A stretch of 64,000 nucleotides of DNA. It comes from Pseudarthrobacter phenanthrenivorans Sphe3. GTDB lineage: Bacteria; Actinomycetota; Actinomycetes; Actinomycetales; Micrococcaceae. Shown here in pieces: positions 1 to 8,125 of the stretch. The number at the start of each line of letters is the position of its first letter. The stretch's first letter is position 1. The position numbers and the translations under genes were made by a program. The DNA lies in contig NC_015145.1 in assembly GCF_000189535.1 (NCBI RefSeq), positions 2,294,001 to 2,358,000 of the forward strand, given 5' to 3'. Under the pieces are notes generated by a model. The model worked only from the letters and a program-made list of their open reading frames with translations. It was not told where the DNA came from and did no database searches.

Positions 1-1838
1 GGGTGGATCGAGGAGGTGGAGTTGTTGATGTAGGAGATCGAGCCGGTGGGCGGAACAGCCTGCAGGTTCTGGTTGTAGATGCCGTGCTCCATGACCGAAG
101 CCTTCAGCGCCAGCCAGTCAGCCTGCGTGGGGATGTGCACGTTCTTGAAGAGCTCGCGGACCTTCTCGGTCTGCGGCACCCACTCCTGCTCCGTGTACTT
201 GTCGAAGTATTCGCCCGACGCGTACTTGGACTTCTCAAAGCCGCCGAAGGTCTGGCCGGTCTCGATGGCCAGCAGGTTGGAGGCGCGGACGGCGTGATAC
301 ACCACCGAGTAGAAGTAGATGTTGGTGAAGTCCAGGCCCTCTTCGGACCCGTAGTGGACCCGCTCACGTGCCAGGTAGCCGTGCAGGTTCATCTGGCCCA
401 GGCCAATGGCGTGGCTCTGGTCGTTGCCCTTGGCGATGGACGGCACCGAGGTGATGTTGGACATGTCGGACACTGCGGAGAGCGAGCGGATGGCCGTCTC
501 GATGGTCAGGCCGAAGTCCGGCGAGTCCATGGTCTTGGCAATGTTCAGCGAGCCCAGGTTGCAGGAGATGTCCTTGCCGGTGTCCGCGTAGGAGAGGTCA
601 TCGTTGTACGTGGTGGGCTGGGAAACCTGGAGGATCTCCGAGCACAGGTTGGACATGATGATCTTGCCGTCAATCGGGTTGGCCCGGTTCACGGTGTCCT
701 CGAACATGATGTACGGGTAGCCGGACTCGAACTGGATCTCGGCGAGGGTCTGGAAGAACTCGCGCGCCTTGATCTTGGTCTTCTTGATCCGGGAATCGTC
801 CACCATCTCGTAGTACTTCTCGGTGACCGAGACGTCGGAGAACGGCATGCCGTAGACGCGTTCGACGTCGTACGGGGAGAACAGGTACATGTCCTCGTCC
901 CGCTTGGCCAGCTCGAACGTGATGTCCGGGATGACGACGCCGAGTGAGAGGGTCTTGATGCGGATCTTCTCGTCCGCGTTCTCGCGCTTGGTGTCAAGGA
1001 AGCGGTAGATGTCCGGGTGGTGCGCGTGCAGGTATACGGCACCGGCACCCTGGCGGGCACCGAGCTGGTTGGCGTAGGAGAAGCTGTCTTCGAGGAGCTT
1101 CATCACGGGGATCACGCCGGAGGACTGGTTCTCGATCTGCTTGATCGGCGCGCCCACTTCACGGATGTTGGTCAGCGCGAACGCCACGCCGCCGCCGCGC
1201 TTGGACAGCTGCAGGGCGGAGTTGATGGAGCGGCCGATCGATTCCATGTTGTCTTCGATGCGGAGCAGGAAGCAGGAGACCAGCTCGCCGCGCTGCTTTT
1301 TGCCCGCGTTCAGGAACGTGGGGGTGGCCGGCTGGAAGCGGCCCTCGATGATTTCGTCCACCATCTGGGTGGCCAGCTGCTCGTTGCCTCGGGCCAGGTG
1401 CAGGGCAACCATGCACACACGGTCCTCGTAGCGCTCCAGGAAGCGCTTGCCGTCGAACGTCTTCAGCGTGTAGGACGTGTAGAACTTGAAGGCGCCGAGG
1501 AAGGTCTCGAAGCGGAACTTCTTCTTGTAGGCACGGTTGAACAGCTCACGGATGAAGTTCATCGTGTACTGGTCCAGCGTTTCGCGCTCGTAGTAGTCGT
1601 TCTTGACCAGGTACTCGAGCTTCTCTTCCAGGTCGTGGAAGAACACGGTGTTGTTGTTCACGTGCTGCAGGAAGTACTGGTGCGCGGCCTCGCGGTCCGC
1701 CTCGAACTGGATCTCGCCGCTGGGACCGTACAGGTTCAGCATGGCGTTCAGCTCGTGGTAACCCAACCCCTTGTAGGCGGCAGGCATCTCGGGCTTCTGG
1801 GCCCTGGTTACTTCTGTGTCTGCGACAGTCGTGTCCAA
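1..1838 (-). CDS. nrdE: Ribonucleoside-diphosphate reductase class Ib, alpha subunit (3-prime end outside window)
   Basis: Catalytic subunit of the class Ib ribonucleotide reductase, which turns NDPs into dNDPs with NrdF and is re-reduced by NrdH. About 612 residues are visible from the N-terminus; roughly the last 100, including the C-terminal cysteine pair, lie beyond base 1. Visible hallmarks are LVSCFLL (first redox cysteine) and SNLCSEI (radical cysteine and catalytic glutamate). No ATG lies at the expected start; TTG at 1838 gives the family-typical N-terminus [14 protein letters not shown] and has AAGGA 11 bases upstream. The next ATG (1787) would drop 17 residues. The start overlaps the end of nrdI by 31 bases, implying translational coupling. 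Identity is certain; the start is likely. Confidence 0.95.
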   Translation of the reverse strand, partial: MDTTVADTEVTRAQKPEMPAAYKGLGYHELNAMLNLYGPSGEIQFEADREAAHQYFLQHVNNNTVFFHDLEEKLEYLVKNDYYERETLDQYTMNFIRELFNRAYKKKFRFETFLGAFKFYTSYTLKTFDGKRFLERYEDRVCMVALHLARGNEQLATQMVDEIIEGRFQPATPTFLNAGKKQRGELVSCFLLRIEDNMESIGRSINSALQLSKRGGGVAFALTNIREVGAPIKQIENQSSGVIPVMKLLEDSFSYANQLGARQGAGAVYLHAHHPDIYRFLDTKRENADEKIRIKTLSLGVVIPDITFELAKRDEDMYLFSPYDVERVYGMPFSDVSVTEKYYEMVDDSRIKKTKIKAREFFQTLAEIQFESGYPYIMFEDTVNRANPIDGKIIMSNLCSEILQVSQPTTYNDDLSYADTGKDISCNLGSLNIAKTMDSPDFGLTIETAIRSLSAVSDMSNITSVPSIAKGNDQSHAIGLGQMNLHGYLARERVHYGSEEGLDFTNIYFYSVVYHAVRASNLLAIETGQTFGGFEKSKYASGEYFDKYTEQEWVPQTEKVRELFKNVHIPTQADWLALKASVMEHGIYNQNLQAVPPTGSISYINNSTSSIH

Positions 1839-2311
1839 AACGTATCCAATCCTTGGTTGACCCGGGTGACGTCTTCCGGCGTTCCCATAAGTTCGAATCT
1901 ATAGAGGTGGGGCACCTGGCATTTGGCGGCGATGATGTCCGCTGCCAGGCAGTAGTTGTCCCCGAAGTTTGTGTTGCCGGCACCGATGACGCCGCGCAGC
2001 AGCTGCCTGTTCTGCGGGTTGTTCAGGAACCGGATGACCTGCTTGGGAACTGATCCCTCTCCCCCGGTGCCGCCGTAGGTGGGAACTACCAGCACGAACG
2101 GCCGGGTGGCCAGGAGCGGTGCGTCCTTCGCGTAGAGCGGGATCCGGGCCGCGTCCCGGCCAAGCTTGGCAACGAAGCGGCCGGTGTTCTCGGATGTCGA
2201 GGAAAAGTAGATGAGCTGACTGCCGGTGGAAACCGCAGCGGCCTGCTCGGGAGCCGCCACGCGCTGAGCCGCGTGGGAATCCTGGACTGCTGGAGCTGCC
2301 GTGGGTGTCAC
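1808..2311 (-). CDS. nrdI: NrdI flavodoxin-like protein
   Basis: Flavodoxin-like partner of class Ib reductase; it supplies the oxidant used to assemble the manganese-tyrosyl cofactor of NrdF. The core begins at [11 protein letters not shown] (FMN phosphate loop) and contains VVPTYGGTG and [14 protein letters not shown], all typical of NrdI. The protein is 167 residues and carries an unusual 30-residue Ala-rich N-terminal extension before the flavodoxin fold; the start used is GTG at 2311, since no ATG exists in the extension. An internal GTG nearer LIYFSS may be the true start. It lies 41 bases after nrdH and overlaps nrdE. Confidence 0.93.
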   Translation of the reverse strand: MTPTAAPAVQDSHAAQRVAAPEQAAAVSTGSQLIYFSSTSENTGRFVAKLGRDAARIPLYAKDAPLLATRPFVLVVPTYGGTGGEGSVPKQVIRFLNNPQNRQLLRGVIGAGNTNFGDNYCLAADIIAAKCQVPHLYRFELMGTPEDVTRVNQGLDTFWTRLSQTQK

Positions 2312-2352
2312 CTCAGCTTGTCGATGGTTGCCGGCAGGAAGGGAGGAAACCC

Positions 2353-2598
2353 CTAAGCCACGGAGGAAACGGCAGAGAGGGCCAGTTCCTCGATCTTGTC
2401 CGGACGGAAGCCTGACCAGTGGTCCTGGTCGGTGACCACAACGGGTGCCTGCATGTAGCCCAGGGCCTTCAGGCGCTCAAGTGCCTCGGCGTCCTGGGAG
2501 ATGTCAACGCTCTGGTACGTGATGCCCTTCTTGTCGAGCGCGCGGTAGGTGGCGTTGCACTGAACACAAGCAGGCTTTGTGTAAACCGTTACGGTCAT
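2353..2598 (-). CDS. nrdH: NrdH glutaredoxin-like protein
   Basis: Small thioredoxin-fold electron donor to the NrdEF reductase, 81 residues. The redox motif CVQC is at residues 11-14 after [10 protein letters not shown], and the family's C-terminal substrate-recognition motif WSGFRPD is present. ATG 2598 is preferred over an upstream in-frame start because AGGAACC sits directly before it. First gene of the nrdHIE operon, so the operon promoter should lie in the 2,599-2,890 gap. Confidence 0.95.
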   Translation of the reverse strand: MTVTVYTKPACVQCNATYRALDKKGITYQSVDISQDAEALERLKALGYMQAPVVVTDQDHWSGFRPDKIEELALSAVSSVA

Positions 2599-2660
2599 GG
2601 TTCCTGTCCCCTTTTCTGGAAAACTTGCTCGTCCGGTGTTCCCGCCCAAGCTGTATCTAG

Positions 2661-2676
2661 ATACTACATCTAGTGC
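2661..2676. promoter_or_regulatory. Candidate NrdR box upstream of nrdHIE
   Basis: On the minus strand this reads GCACTAGATGTAGTAT, matching 12 of 16 positions of the NrdR-box consensus (acaCwAtATaTwGtgt). It sits about 63 bases upstream of nrdH. A weaker palindromic sequence around CTAGATAC overlaps at 2651-2666. NrdR represses ribonucleotide reductase genes in actinobacteria. The gap 2,599-2,892 contains nothing else I can support; an apparent leftward reading frame over 2,670-2,987 has no recognisable content. Confidence 0.5.
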
Positions 2677-2892
2677 AGACGCCTCTTCGGAACCCCAAGA
2701 TGATGTATTACAAGTATGTCATTTAATGCACCTTTAATCCACAGGCAGGTACCCTCAAAATGTCCGGAATTCCGGTGTTTTCGCGGACGGAATCCACATC
2801 CTGTGGAGTACTTAGCCACAATTAACGCCCAGCGTGTCGTGGAAAAGACGGCGTGTCGCGCTTGGTGGCAGGCGGGCCGCAGCCACCAAAAA

Positions 2893-2920
2893 GGGGCCCC
2901 GAAGTGACCTTCGGAACCCC
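2893..2920 (-). terminator. Rho-independent terminator of the cfa operon
   Basis: A 12-base stem (GGGG..CCGAAG with CTTCGG..CCCC, one internal two-base mismatch) around TGAC, followed on the minus strand by TTTTT. It lies 24 bases past the stop of the Cfa-like gene at 2944. Confidence 0.75.
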
Positions 2921-2943
2921 TCCTGGTGATCAAACGCACGCCA

Positions 2944-4332
2944 CTACAACTGCGCCTCCCGGCGGTCCAGCACCACCTGCTGCACATCCAGGTAGCCCGA
3001 CTGGAAACCGGCCCGCGAGTAGCACAGGTAGAACAGCCACATCCGCTGGAACACCGCGTCGAAACCCAGCTCCCCCACCTCGCGGGACCGCTCCAGGAAC
3101 CGTTCTTCCCAGAGCCTCAGGGTTGCGGCGTAGTGGTCGCCCATGCCCATCCGCTCCCGCACGCGGAGGGTGGTGTGTTGCTGGGTCACTCCCTCAATGG
3201 CACGGACGGACGGCAGGAATCCGCCCGGGAAGATGTACTTGTGCACCCAGGTGTAGGCGTTGCGCGTGGCCAGCATCCTGCCGTGCGGCATGGTGATCGC
3301 CTGGATGGCCACCTTCCCGCCGGGCGCGAGGACCCTGTCGATGGTCTGGAAGTAGATGGGCCAGTACTCGTAGCCCACGGCCTCGATCATCTCCACGGAC
3401 ACCACGGCGTCGTACTCGCCCTCCACAGCGCGGTAGTCCTGCAGCGCAACTGTCACCTGGTCCGAATACCCCGCGGCTGCTATCCGCTCCTGGGCCAGCG
3501 CCTGCTGCTCGCTGGAGAGGGTGACGGTGTAGACGGTGGCCCCGCGGGCCGCTGCCCGCAAAGCCAGTTCACCCCAGCCGGTCCCAATTTCCAGGAGGCG
3601 GGTCCCGGGACCAACGCCTGCCTTGTCCAGCAGCCTGTCGATCTTCGCCCGCTGCGCCCCCGCCAGTGCCTCCCAGCCAACCGAACCCAGCGGTTCGGCG
3701 TCGAGCGGGAACAGGGCGGACGAATAGCTCATGGTGGAGTCGAGGAAGTTGGAGAAAAGGTCGTTGGACAGGTCGTAGTGCCGCGAAATGTTGCTGCGGG
3801 TGTTCTGCTCGGCATTACGCTCCTGCTGCGGCGTCCGCGGCAGGTACAGCGCACGCAGCTTCTGCAGCGGCATGGGAATGAGTGTGTCCACGGACGCGGC
3901 AAAGACTTCGAGGACGCCCGCCAGGTCACTGGCCTCCCAGTCCCCCGCCATGAAGGACTCCCCCAGCCCGATCAGCCCGTTGTCACCGATCCGCGCTTCG
4001 AACGCGTCCGGCCGGAGCATGGTCATGACCGGCGCATCCGGCCCGCCCGTGCCCAGTACAGTGCCGTCCGGGTACTCCACCCGCAGGGGCAGCCGCTTCA
4101 CGGCCCCTTTGAAGAGCAGGCCGGCTGCCTTGCCTGCAACAACTGCCTTGGCTCCCGACGGCGCCTGGGCAACTTCCGGCCACAGGTCCGCATCGATGGT
4201 GGCGGGCGACGCAGGGACCCCGGTTGCGGTCCAGGCTGGGGCAGGGTGCGCGGCGGCTTTGCCGGCCGCCTGGTCCGCCGCTTTGCCGCCGAGGAAAGTT
4301 GCAGTTGCTTGGTTGTCGTCCGTCATTGTCAT
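2944..4332 (-). CDS. Cyclopropane-fatty-acid synthase family methyltransferase
   Basis: SAM-dependent methyltransferase of the Cfa/CmaA family acting on membrane phospholipid acyl chains. 462 residues. An Ala-rich N-terminus of about 60 residues precedes the N-terminal accessory domain. Hallmarks are HYDLSNDLFSNFLD, the SAM loop LEIGTGWGELALRAA and SVEMIEAVG. ATG 4332 has GGAGG eight bases upstream and overlaps the stop of the DUF1365 gene (ATGA). Last gene of a three-gene leftward operon with a flavoprotein and DUF1365, a grouping found in many bacteria; related flavoprotein plus Cfa-like enzymes make furan fatty acids in Rhodobacter, so the product could be cyclopropane, methylated or furan lipids. 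The exact product is not decidable here. Confidence 0.85.
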   Translation of the reverse strand: MTMTDDNQATATFLGGKAADQAAGKAAAHPAPAWTATGVPASPATIDADLWPEVAQAPSGAKAVVAGKAAGLLFKGAVKRLPLRVEYPDGTVLGTGGPDAPVMTMLRPDAFEARIGDNGLIGLGESFMAGDWEASDLAGVLEVFAASVDTLIPMPLQKLRALYLPRTPQQERNAEQNTRSNISRHYDLSNDLFSNFLDSTMSYSSALFPLDAEPLGSVGWEALAGAQRAKIDRLLDKAGVGPGTRLLEIGTGWGELALRAAARGATVYTVTLSSEQQALAQERIAAAGYSDQVTVALQDYRAVEGEYDAVVSVEMIEAVGYEYWPIYFQTIDRVLAPGGKVAIQAITMPHGRMLATRNAYTWVHKYIFPGGFLPSVRAIEGVTQQHTTLRVRERMGMGDHYAATLRLWEERFLERSREVGELGFDAVFQRMWLFYLCYSRAGFQSGYLDVQQVVLDRREAQL

Positions 4333-5060
4333 TGAACTGCCTCCTGTGAAGGGTGGTGTGGTCGGGCGACGACGGGCAGGCGTCTTGCCCAGAGTGTAAT
4401 GCCCTGCACCCGGATGAGTGCGGAAACCAGCAGTGGCGCGGCCGGTACAGCGATCGCCGCAGCCAGGATGTTCTGAAGGGTGGCGGGGCGCCGGGTGCCA
4501 TCCATCGATGCCACGAAGGGCTTGTGCCCTTCGCGCTCGAGCACGATGGACACCGCGAGCCGCTCCCCCGGCGCCGGCAGCTTCATGCGGTACTGGCCGC
4601 TGACGTCGTTGAAGGGAGAAACATAGAAGGCCTTCGGCACCGAAGCACGCCCTGCCGTGTCCGTCCGGAGCAGGTAGCAGTGCCGCTCCCCGTAGGTGTT
4701 GTGGACCTCGGCCACCACACACTCAAGCTCACCGTCGGCGCGGTAGCACCAGAACAAGGTCAGCGGATTGAAAACGTAGCCGAACACCCTGGCGCTGGTC
4801 AGCATCCGGATCGCACCGCCGTCGGGCTCTATTCCCTGGGTGCGCAGGAACCGCTCCACGTTGCTGCGGAGGGAGGCGTCCGGATCACCCAGGTGGTCGC
4901 CGGACCGGAAGGCAGCCAGCGGCCGGAGCAGTAAGGGAAGCCGCGGCAGGTTATCCACGTCCACGAACCAGCTGTAGCTGCGGTAGGTGAACGCGTTCTT
5001 CAGTGGTGTGCGCCGCACATGGGAGATGGCAGTGCGGTAGATCGCTGCGTCCATGGTCAT
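4329..5060 (-). CDS. DUF1365 family protein
   Basis: Conserved protein of 243 residues with the DUF1365 signatures YRTAISHVRRTPLKNAF at the N-terminus, VFGYVFNPLTLFWCY, AEVHNTYGERHCY and KAFYVSPF. The biochemical role of the family is unknown, but it is nearly always between a flavin amine-oxidase-like protein and a Cfa-like methyltransferase, as here, so it probably acts in the same lipid modification. A hydrophobic stretch near residues 205-225 suggests membrane association. Stop-start overlaps of four bases on both sides indicate one operon. Confidence 0.9.
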   Translation of the reverse strand: MTMDAAIYRTAISHVRRTPLKNAFTYRSYSWFVDVDNLPRLPLLLRPLAAFRSGDHLGDPDASLRSNVERFLRTQGIEPDGGAIRMLTSARVFGYVFNPLTLFWCYRADGELECVVAEVHNTYGERHCYLLRTDTAGRASVPKAFYVSPFNDVSGQYRMKLPAPGERLAVSIVLEREGHKPFVASMDGTRRPATLQNILAAAIAVPAAPLLVSALIRVQGITLWARRLPVVARPHHPSQEAVQ

Positions 5061-6457
5061 GCAGGCTCCGCCGCAGGAAGCAGCTCACTGTCTTCGCCGT
5101 CCCTGGAGTCCATCCGGTCGGCAGCCTGCGCCACCGGCCAGGACCTGCCCAACATTTCCGCGGCCCTGACGCCGGACAGCGCACCGTCCTCATGGAACCC
5201 CCAGCCAAGGTACGCGCCGGCGTAGGCAACGCGGCCGTCGCTGAGCGCGGCGATGGCCTGCTGTGCGCGCAGGGATTCGGGGGTGTACTGCGGGTGCTCA
5301 TAGACCATCCGGTCCAGCACGGCATCGTCTGAAATGAGCTCCGACTCGCCCAGGCTCACCAGGTACGGCCTCCCGTCCGCCGGGCTGAGCCGCTGCAGCC
5401 GCGTGAGGTCGTAGCTGACCAGCACCTTGTCCGGCCTCGCTTCGCAGGATGGCAGCCGGTAGTTCCAGGAGGCCTTGGCGTTGTCCGAGGAGGGCAGGAC
5501 CGACGGGTCCCGGTGGAAGACGGTGTGGTTCACCGAGTACGGCATCCCGCCCAGGGCTTCCTTCTCCGCGGGCGTTGCGTCGGCAAGGAACCCCAGCGCC
5601 TGGGCGGGGTGGGTGGCAATGACGACGGCGGCAAAGTCCTCCACGCCGTCTTCCGTCACCACTTCAACCCCCAGGGCGTGCCGGCGGACCGCGGTCACCG
5701 GCGTCTGCAGCCGGACATCCGGCAGGGTAGCCACGAGCTTCTCGACGTACCTGGCCGACCCCCCGCTGACCGTCCGCCATTGCGGCGAACCCTTCACGCC
5801 CAACATGCCGTGATGGCCCAGGAACGTGAAGAGGTAGCGGGCCGGGTAGGCCAGCGCGGTTGTCGGATCGCAGGACCACACCGCGCTTACCACCGGCGTC
5901 ATGAAGTGCGAGATGAAATAAGGGCTGAAGTTTTCATTTGCCAGGAATTCGCCGAGCGTGGGCTCGGGGGCGCTGAGGCCGGGATCCACCGCCGAAACCG
6001 GTGCCGTCTTCAGCAGTTCCCGGGCTTTCCGGTAGAAGCGCGTGACTTCCAGGAGCATCAGCAGGTAACGGCCGCGCAGCAGGTTGGAGGGCGTGGCAAT
6101 GATTCCGCGGCCGCCGTCGCGCGCCCCTGCGTACTCCAGGCCGCAGCCGTCGCAGCGGATGGACATGCTCATCTCGGAGTCCTGGGTCTCGACGCCAAGT
6201 TCAGCAAACAGCCGCAGCAGCGTGGGGTACGTCCGCTCATTGTGGACAATGAAGCCGGTGTCCACGCCGATTTCGGACCCGTCCGCCTGCGGCACGTCGT
6301 GCGTGTGCGCGTGCCCGCCCAGCCGGGAATCCGCTTCGAACAGCGTGACGTCATCCTGCCGGTTGAGGACATAGGCGGCGGTCAGGCCGGCCACGCCGCT
6401 GCCGATGACGGCTACCCGCCGTCTCCCGCTGACGATAGGTGCTGGGTTAGGTGACAA
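5057..6457 (-). CDS. FAD-dependent amine-oxidase-like oxidoreductase (NAD(P)-binding)
   Basis: Flavoprotein of about 466 residues. The dinucleotide-binding motif VAVIGSGVAGLTAAYVL starts about 15 residues in, followed by LFEADSRLGGHAHT, and the C-terminal FAD-contact motif AYAGAYLGWGFHEDGALSG. It belongs to the group of flavin oxidoreductases encoded beside DUF1365 and Cfa-like genes, thought to desaturate or oxidise acyl chains. No ATG is well placed; TTG at 6457 has AGAGGAGC seven bases upstream and is the best start, although the frame remains open to 6790. First gene of the operon and divergent from a LysR regulator. Confidence 0.85.
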   Translation of the reverse strand: MSPNPAPIVSGRRRVAVIGSGVAGLTAAYVLNRQDDVTLFEADSRLGGHAHTHDVPQADGSEIGVDTGFIVHNERTYPTLLRLFAELGVETQDSEMSMSIRCDGCGLEYAGARDGGRGIIATPSNLLRGRYLLMLLEVTRFYRKARELLKTAPVSAVDPGLSAPEPTLGEFLANENFSPYFISHFMTPVVSAVWSCDPTTALAYPARYLFTFLGHHGMLGVKGSPQWRTVSGGSARYVEKLVATLPDVRLQTPVTAVRRHALGVEVVTEDGVEDFAAVVIATHPAQALGFLADATPAEKEALGGMPYSVNHTVFHRDPSVLPSSDNAKASWNYRLPSCEARPDKVLVSYDLTRLQRLSPADGRPYLVSLGESELISDDAVLDRMVYEHPQYTPESLRAQQAIAALSDGRVAYAGAYLGWGFHEDGALSGVRAAEMLGRSWPVAQAADRMDSRDGEDSELLPAAEPA

Positions 6458-6586
6458 TTTATGCTCCTCTGCTGAACATTTGCCGCTGGGCTGGGTATGC
6501 AGAGGGCAATTCGGCACCATCTCCCCAGTGGATGGGTGGGATGGGCGGCAGTTTTTTCGGCGGCTGCCGCGGAGTACTGTGGGCGG

Positions 6587-7510
6587 GTGGTAAACCCGGT
6601 ACACCTGAAGACCCTCCTTGAGGTCACCCGCCTCGGCTCCTTCGCTGCAGCGGCGGCAACACTGGGCTACACGGCTTCGGCCGTCTCCCAGCAGATGTCC
6701 GCGCTGGAGCGCGACACCGGGGTTGTCCTGTTCCAGCGTTCGGCCCGCAGCGTGGTTCCCACGGAAGCCGCCATCGTCATGACCCGCCACGCCGCCAAGG
6801 TGCTGACGGACATCGAAGCGCTGATGGCCTCCGCTGCAAGGACGCAGGACTCCGCGAACCAGGAGCTCCGGCTGGGGATCTTCCCCAGCCTGGCAACCTA
6901 CGTGCTGCCGCGCATCCTGAAGAACCCGGCGTGGAAGAACCTGGGCATCGATCTAAGGGTGTCCGTGGCCGAACCGGGGCAAACCATCCAGGGGCTGCGG
7001 ACCGGCGGCGAACTGGACCTTGCCGTGGTTTTCCAGGTGGGGCAGACCGGCTTCGCCTGGCCCAACACCATCAACCGGCAGTGGATCGGGGACGACGACT
7101 TCCGTGTGGTGCTGCCGGCCGGCTGGGGCTTCCGCTCCGATGCCAAGGTGGCAGCGGACCACCTCTCCGACATGCCGTGGATCATGCACCACCCGGGAAC
7201 CAGCGACGCGATGGTGATCGAGCGGCTCTTCGCCGGCTGCAACCTGCACCCGCGGGTGGTGGCCCACAGCGACGACTTCCATGCCAGCCTGGAAATGGCG
7301 GCCGCCGGGCTGGGCGCCGCCCTGGTTCCCGAGCTCGCGCTGCGCAACAAGCCGGCGGGCGTGGTGGTGCTGGATGTCCCCGAAATCCGGCTTGCCCGCA
7401 ACGTCTTCGCCCTCATTATCAATGACCGGAAAACCGCGCGGGTGCAGCTCTTCGTTGACCTTCTGGCCGAGACACTCGCCGGGATGCGCACCTCCGTGAA
7501 TTCGGCCTGA
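6587..7510 (+). CDS. LysR-family transcriptional regulator
   Basis: About 307 residues. The N-terminal winged helix-turn-helix is visible (LKTLLEVTRLGSFAAAAATL, ASAVSQQMSALERD), then a periplasmic-binding-protein-like effector domain. GTG 6587 is taken as start because the LysR domain begins there; GGAG lies 12 bases upstream. It is divergent from the flavoprotein-DUF1365-Cfa operon, the classic arrangement for a LysR activator and its target, so it may control that operon. The effector is unknown. Confidence 0.88.
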   Translation: MVNPVHLKTLLEVTRLGSFAAAAATLGYTASAVSQQMSALERDTGVVLFQRSARSVVPTEAAIVMTRHAAKVLTDIEALMASAARTQDSANQELRLGIFPSLATYVLPRILKNPAWKNLGIDLRVSVAEPGQTIQGLRTGGELDLAVVFQVGQTGFAWPNTINRQWIGDDDFRVVLPAGWGFRSDAKVAADHLSDMPWIMHHPGTSDAMVIERLFAGCNLHPRVVAHSDDFHASLEMAAAGLGAALVPELALRNKPAGVVVLDVPEIRLARNVFALIINDRKTARVQLFVDLLAETLAGMRTSVNSA

Positions 7511-7549
7511 ACGCTGGAATGCACCGCCCTTGAGGTCTATGTTGAAACT

Positions 7550-8056
7550 ATGAACAAGGTAGCGAGCCGGCACTTTGGCGAAATTGAGCTCAACCACGGC
7601 AGGGATCACTTCATCGCTGCCAAACATGAGCTGCGGGGCCATCCGCTGGAACTCGACCTGAACATCACCGCCCACGACCACTTTGACGAAGCCGCGCTGC
7701 GCAAGGTCGACTACCGGTTGCGGTTCCTGCCCGAACTCGTGGACGAGGTCCGGGACATGATCGCCGCGGAGCTGGAGCAGGAAGGCACCAGCCCGCAGGA
7801 GTACCTGCATTTCCACTGCAATGCCCTCAAGGACGAGCAGCTGCAGAAGGTGTTCGGAGTGACCCACCGCAGCCAGCTCACCAATGAGGTGTTCCTCAGG
7901 GCACTAAAACTGGGCCACGTGGGCATTTATCCGGGCCAGCCGGAGCGCTACTTCGTGCTGGACTTCACGCTGGGCGAGCACTTCACGGACGAGGTCCTGG
8001 TGGCCTCGGCCGACGAGGACGGCGTGGTTGACGACGAAATCCTCTGGGAGTCCTGA
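7550..8056 (+). CDS. DUF2004 domain protein
   Basis: 168-residue acidic soluble protein, beginning MNKVASRHFGEIELN, resembling the DUF2004 family common in Actinobacteria. No catalytic motif can be read. It starts 39 bases after the LysR gene on the same strand and ends just before a strong bidirectional hairpin. Function unknown. Confidence 0.75.
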   Translation: MNKVASRHFGEIELNHGRDHFIAAKHELRGHPLELDLNITAHDHFDEAALRKVDYRLRFLPELVDEVRDMIAAELEQEGTSPQEYLHFHCNALKDEQLQKVFGVTHRSQLTNEVFLRALKLGHVGIYPGQPERYFVLDFTLGEHFTDEVLVASADEDGVVDDEILWES

Positions 8057-8074
8057 AGAGGAAATATTAAACGC

Positions 8075-8115
8075 ACGACGTCGGCGGCCCACCTGAGGTG
8101 GGCAGCCGACGTCGT
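8075..8115. terminator. Bidirectional terminator between DUF2004 gene and metE
   Basis: ACGACGTCGGC and GCCGACGTCGT form an 11-base stem extended by CCCACC/GGTGGG around TGAG, with a T-run on the plus strand. It lies in the 69-base gap between the convergent genes and could serve both. Confidence 0.8.
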
Positions 8116-8125
8116 TCTTTTGTGC

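Noticed and set aside
3..1904. Long plus-strand open frames opposite nrdE (for example 3-947 and 1017-1904).
   Set aside because: They are antisense to a clear nrdE, have skewed Gly/Val/Leu/His composition and no recognisable domain; high GC creates such shadows.
2670..2987. Leftward 105-codon frame between nrdH and the cfa operon.
   Set aside because: It runs through the terminator and NrdR box and looks non-protein; no ribosome site.
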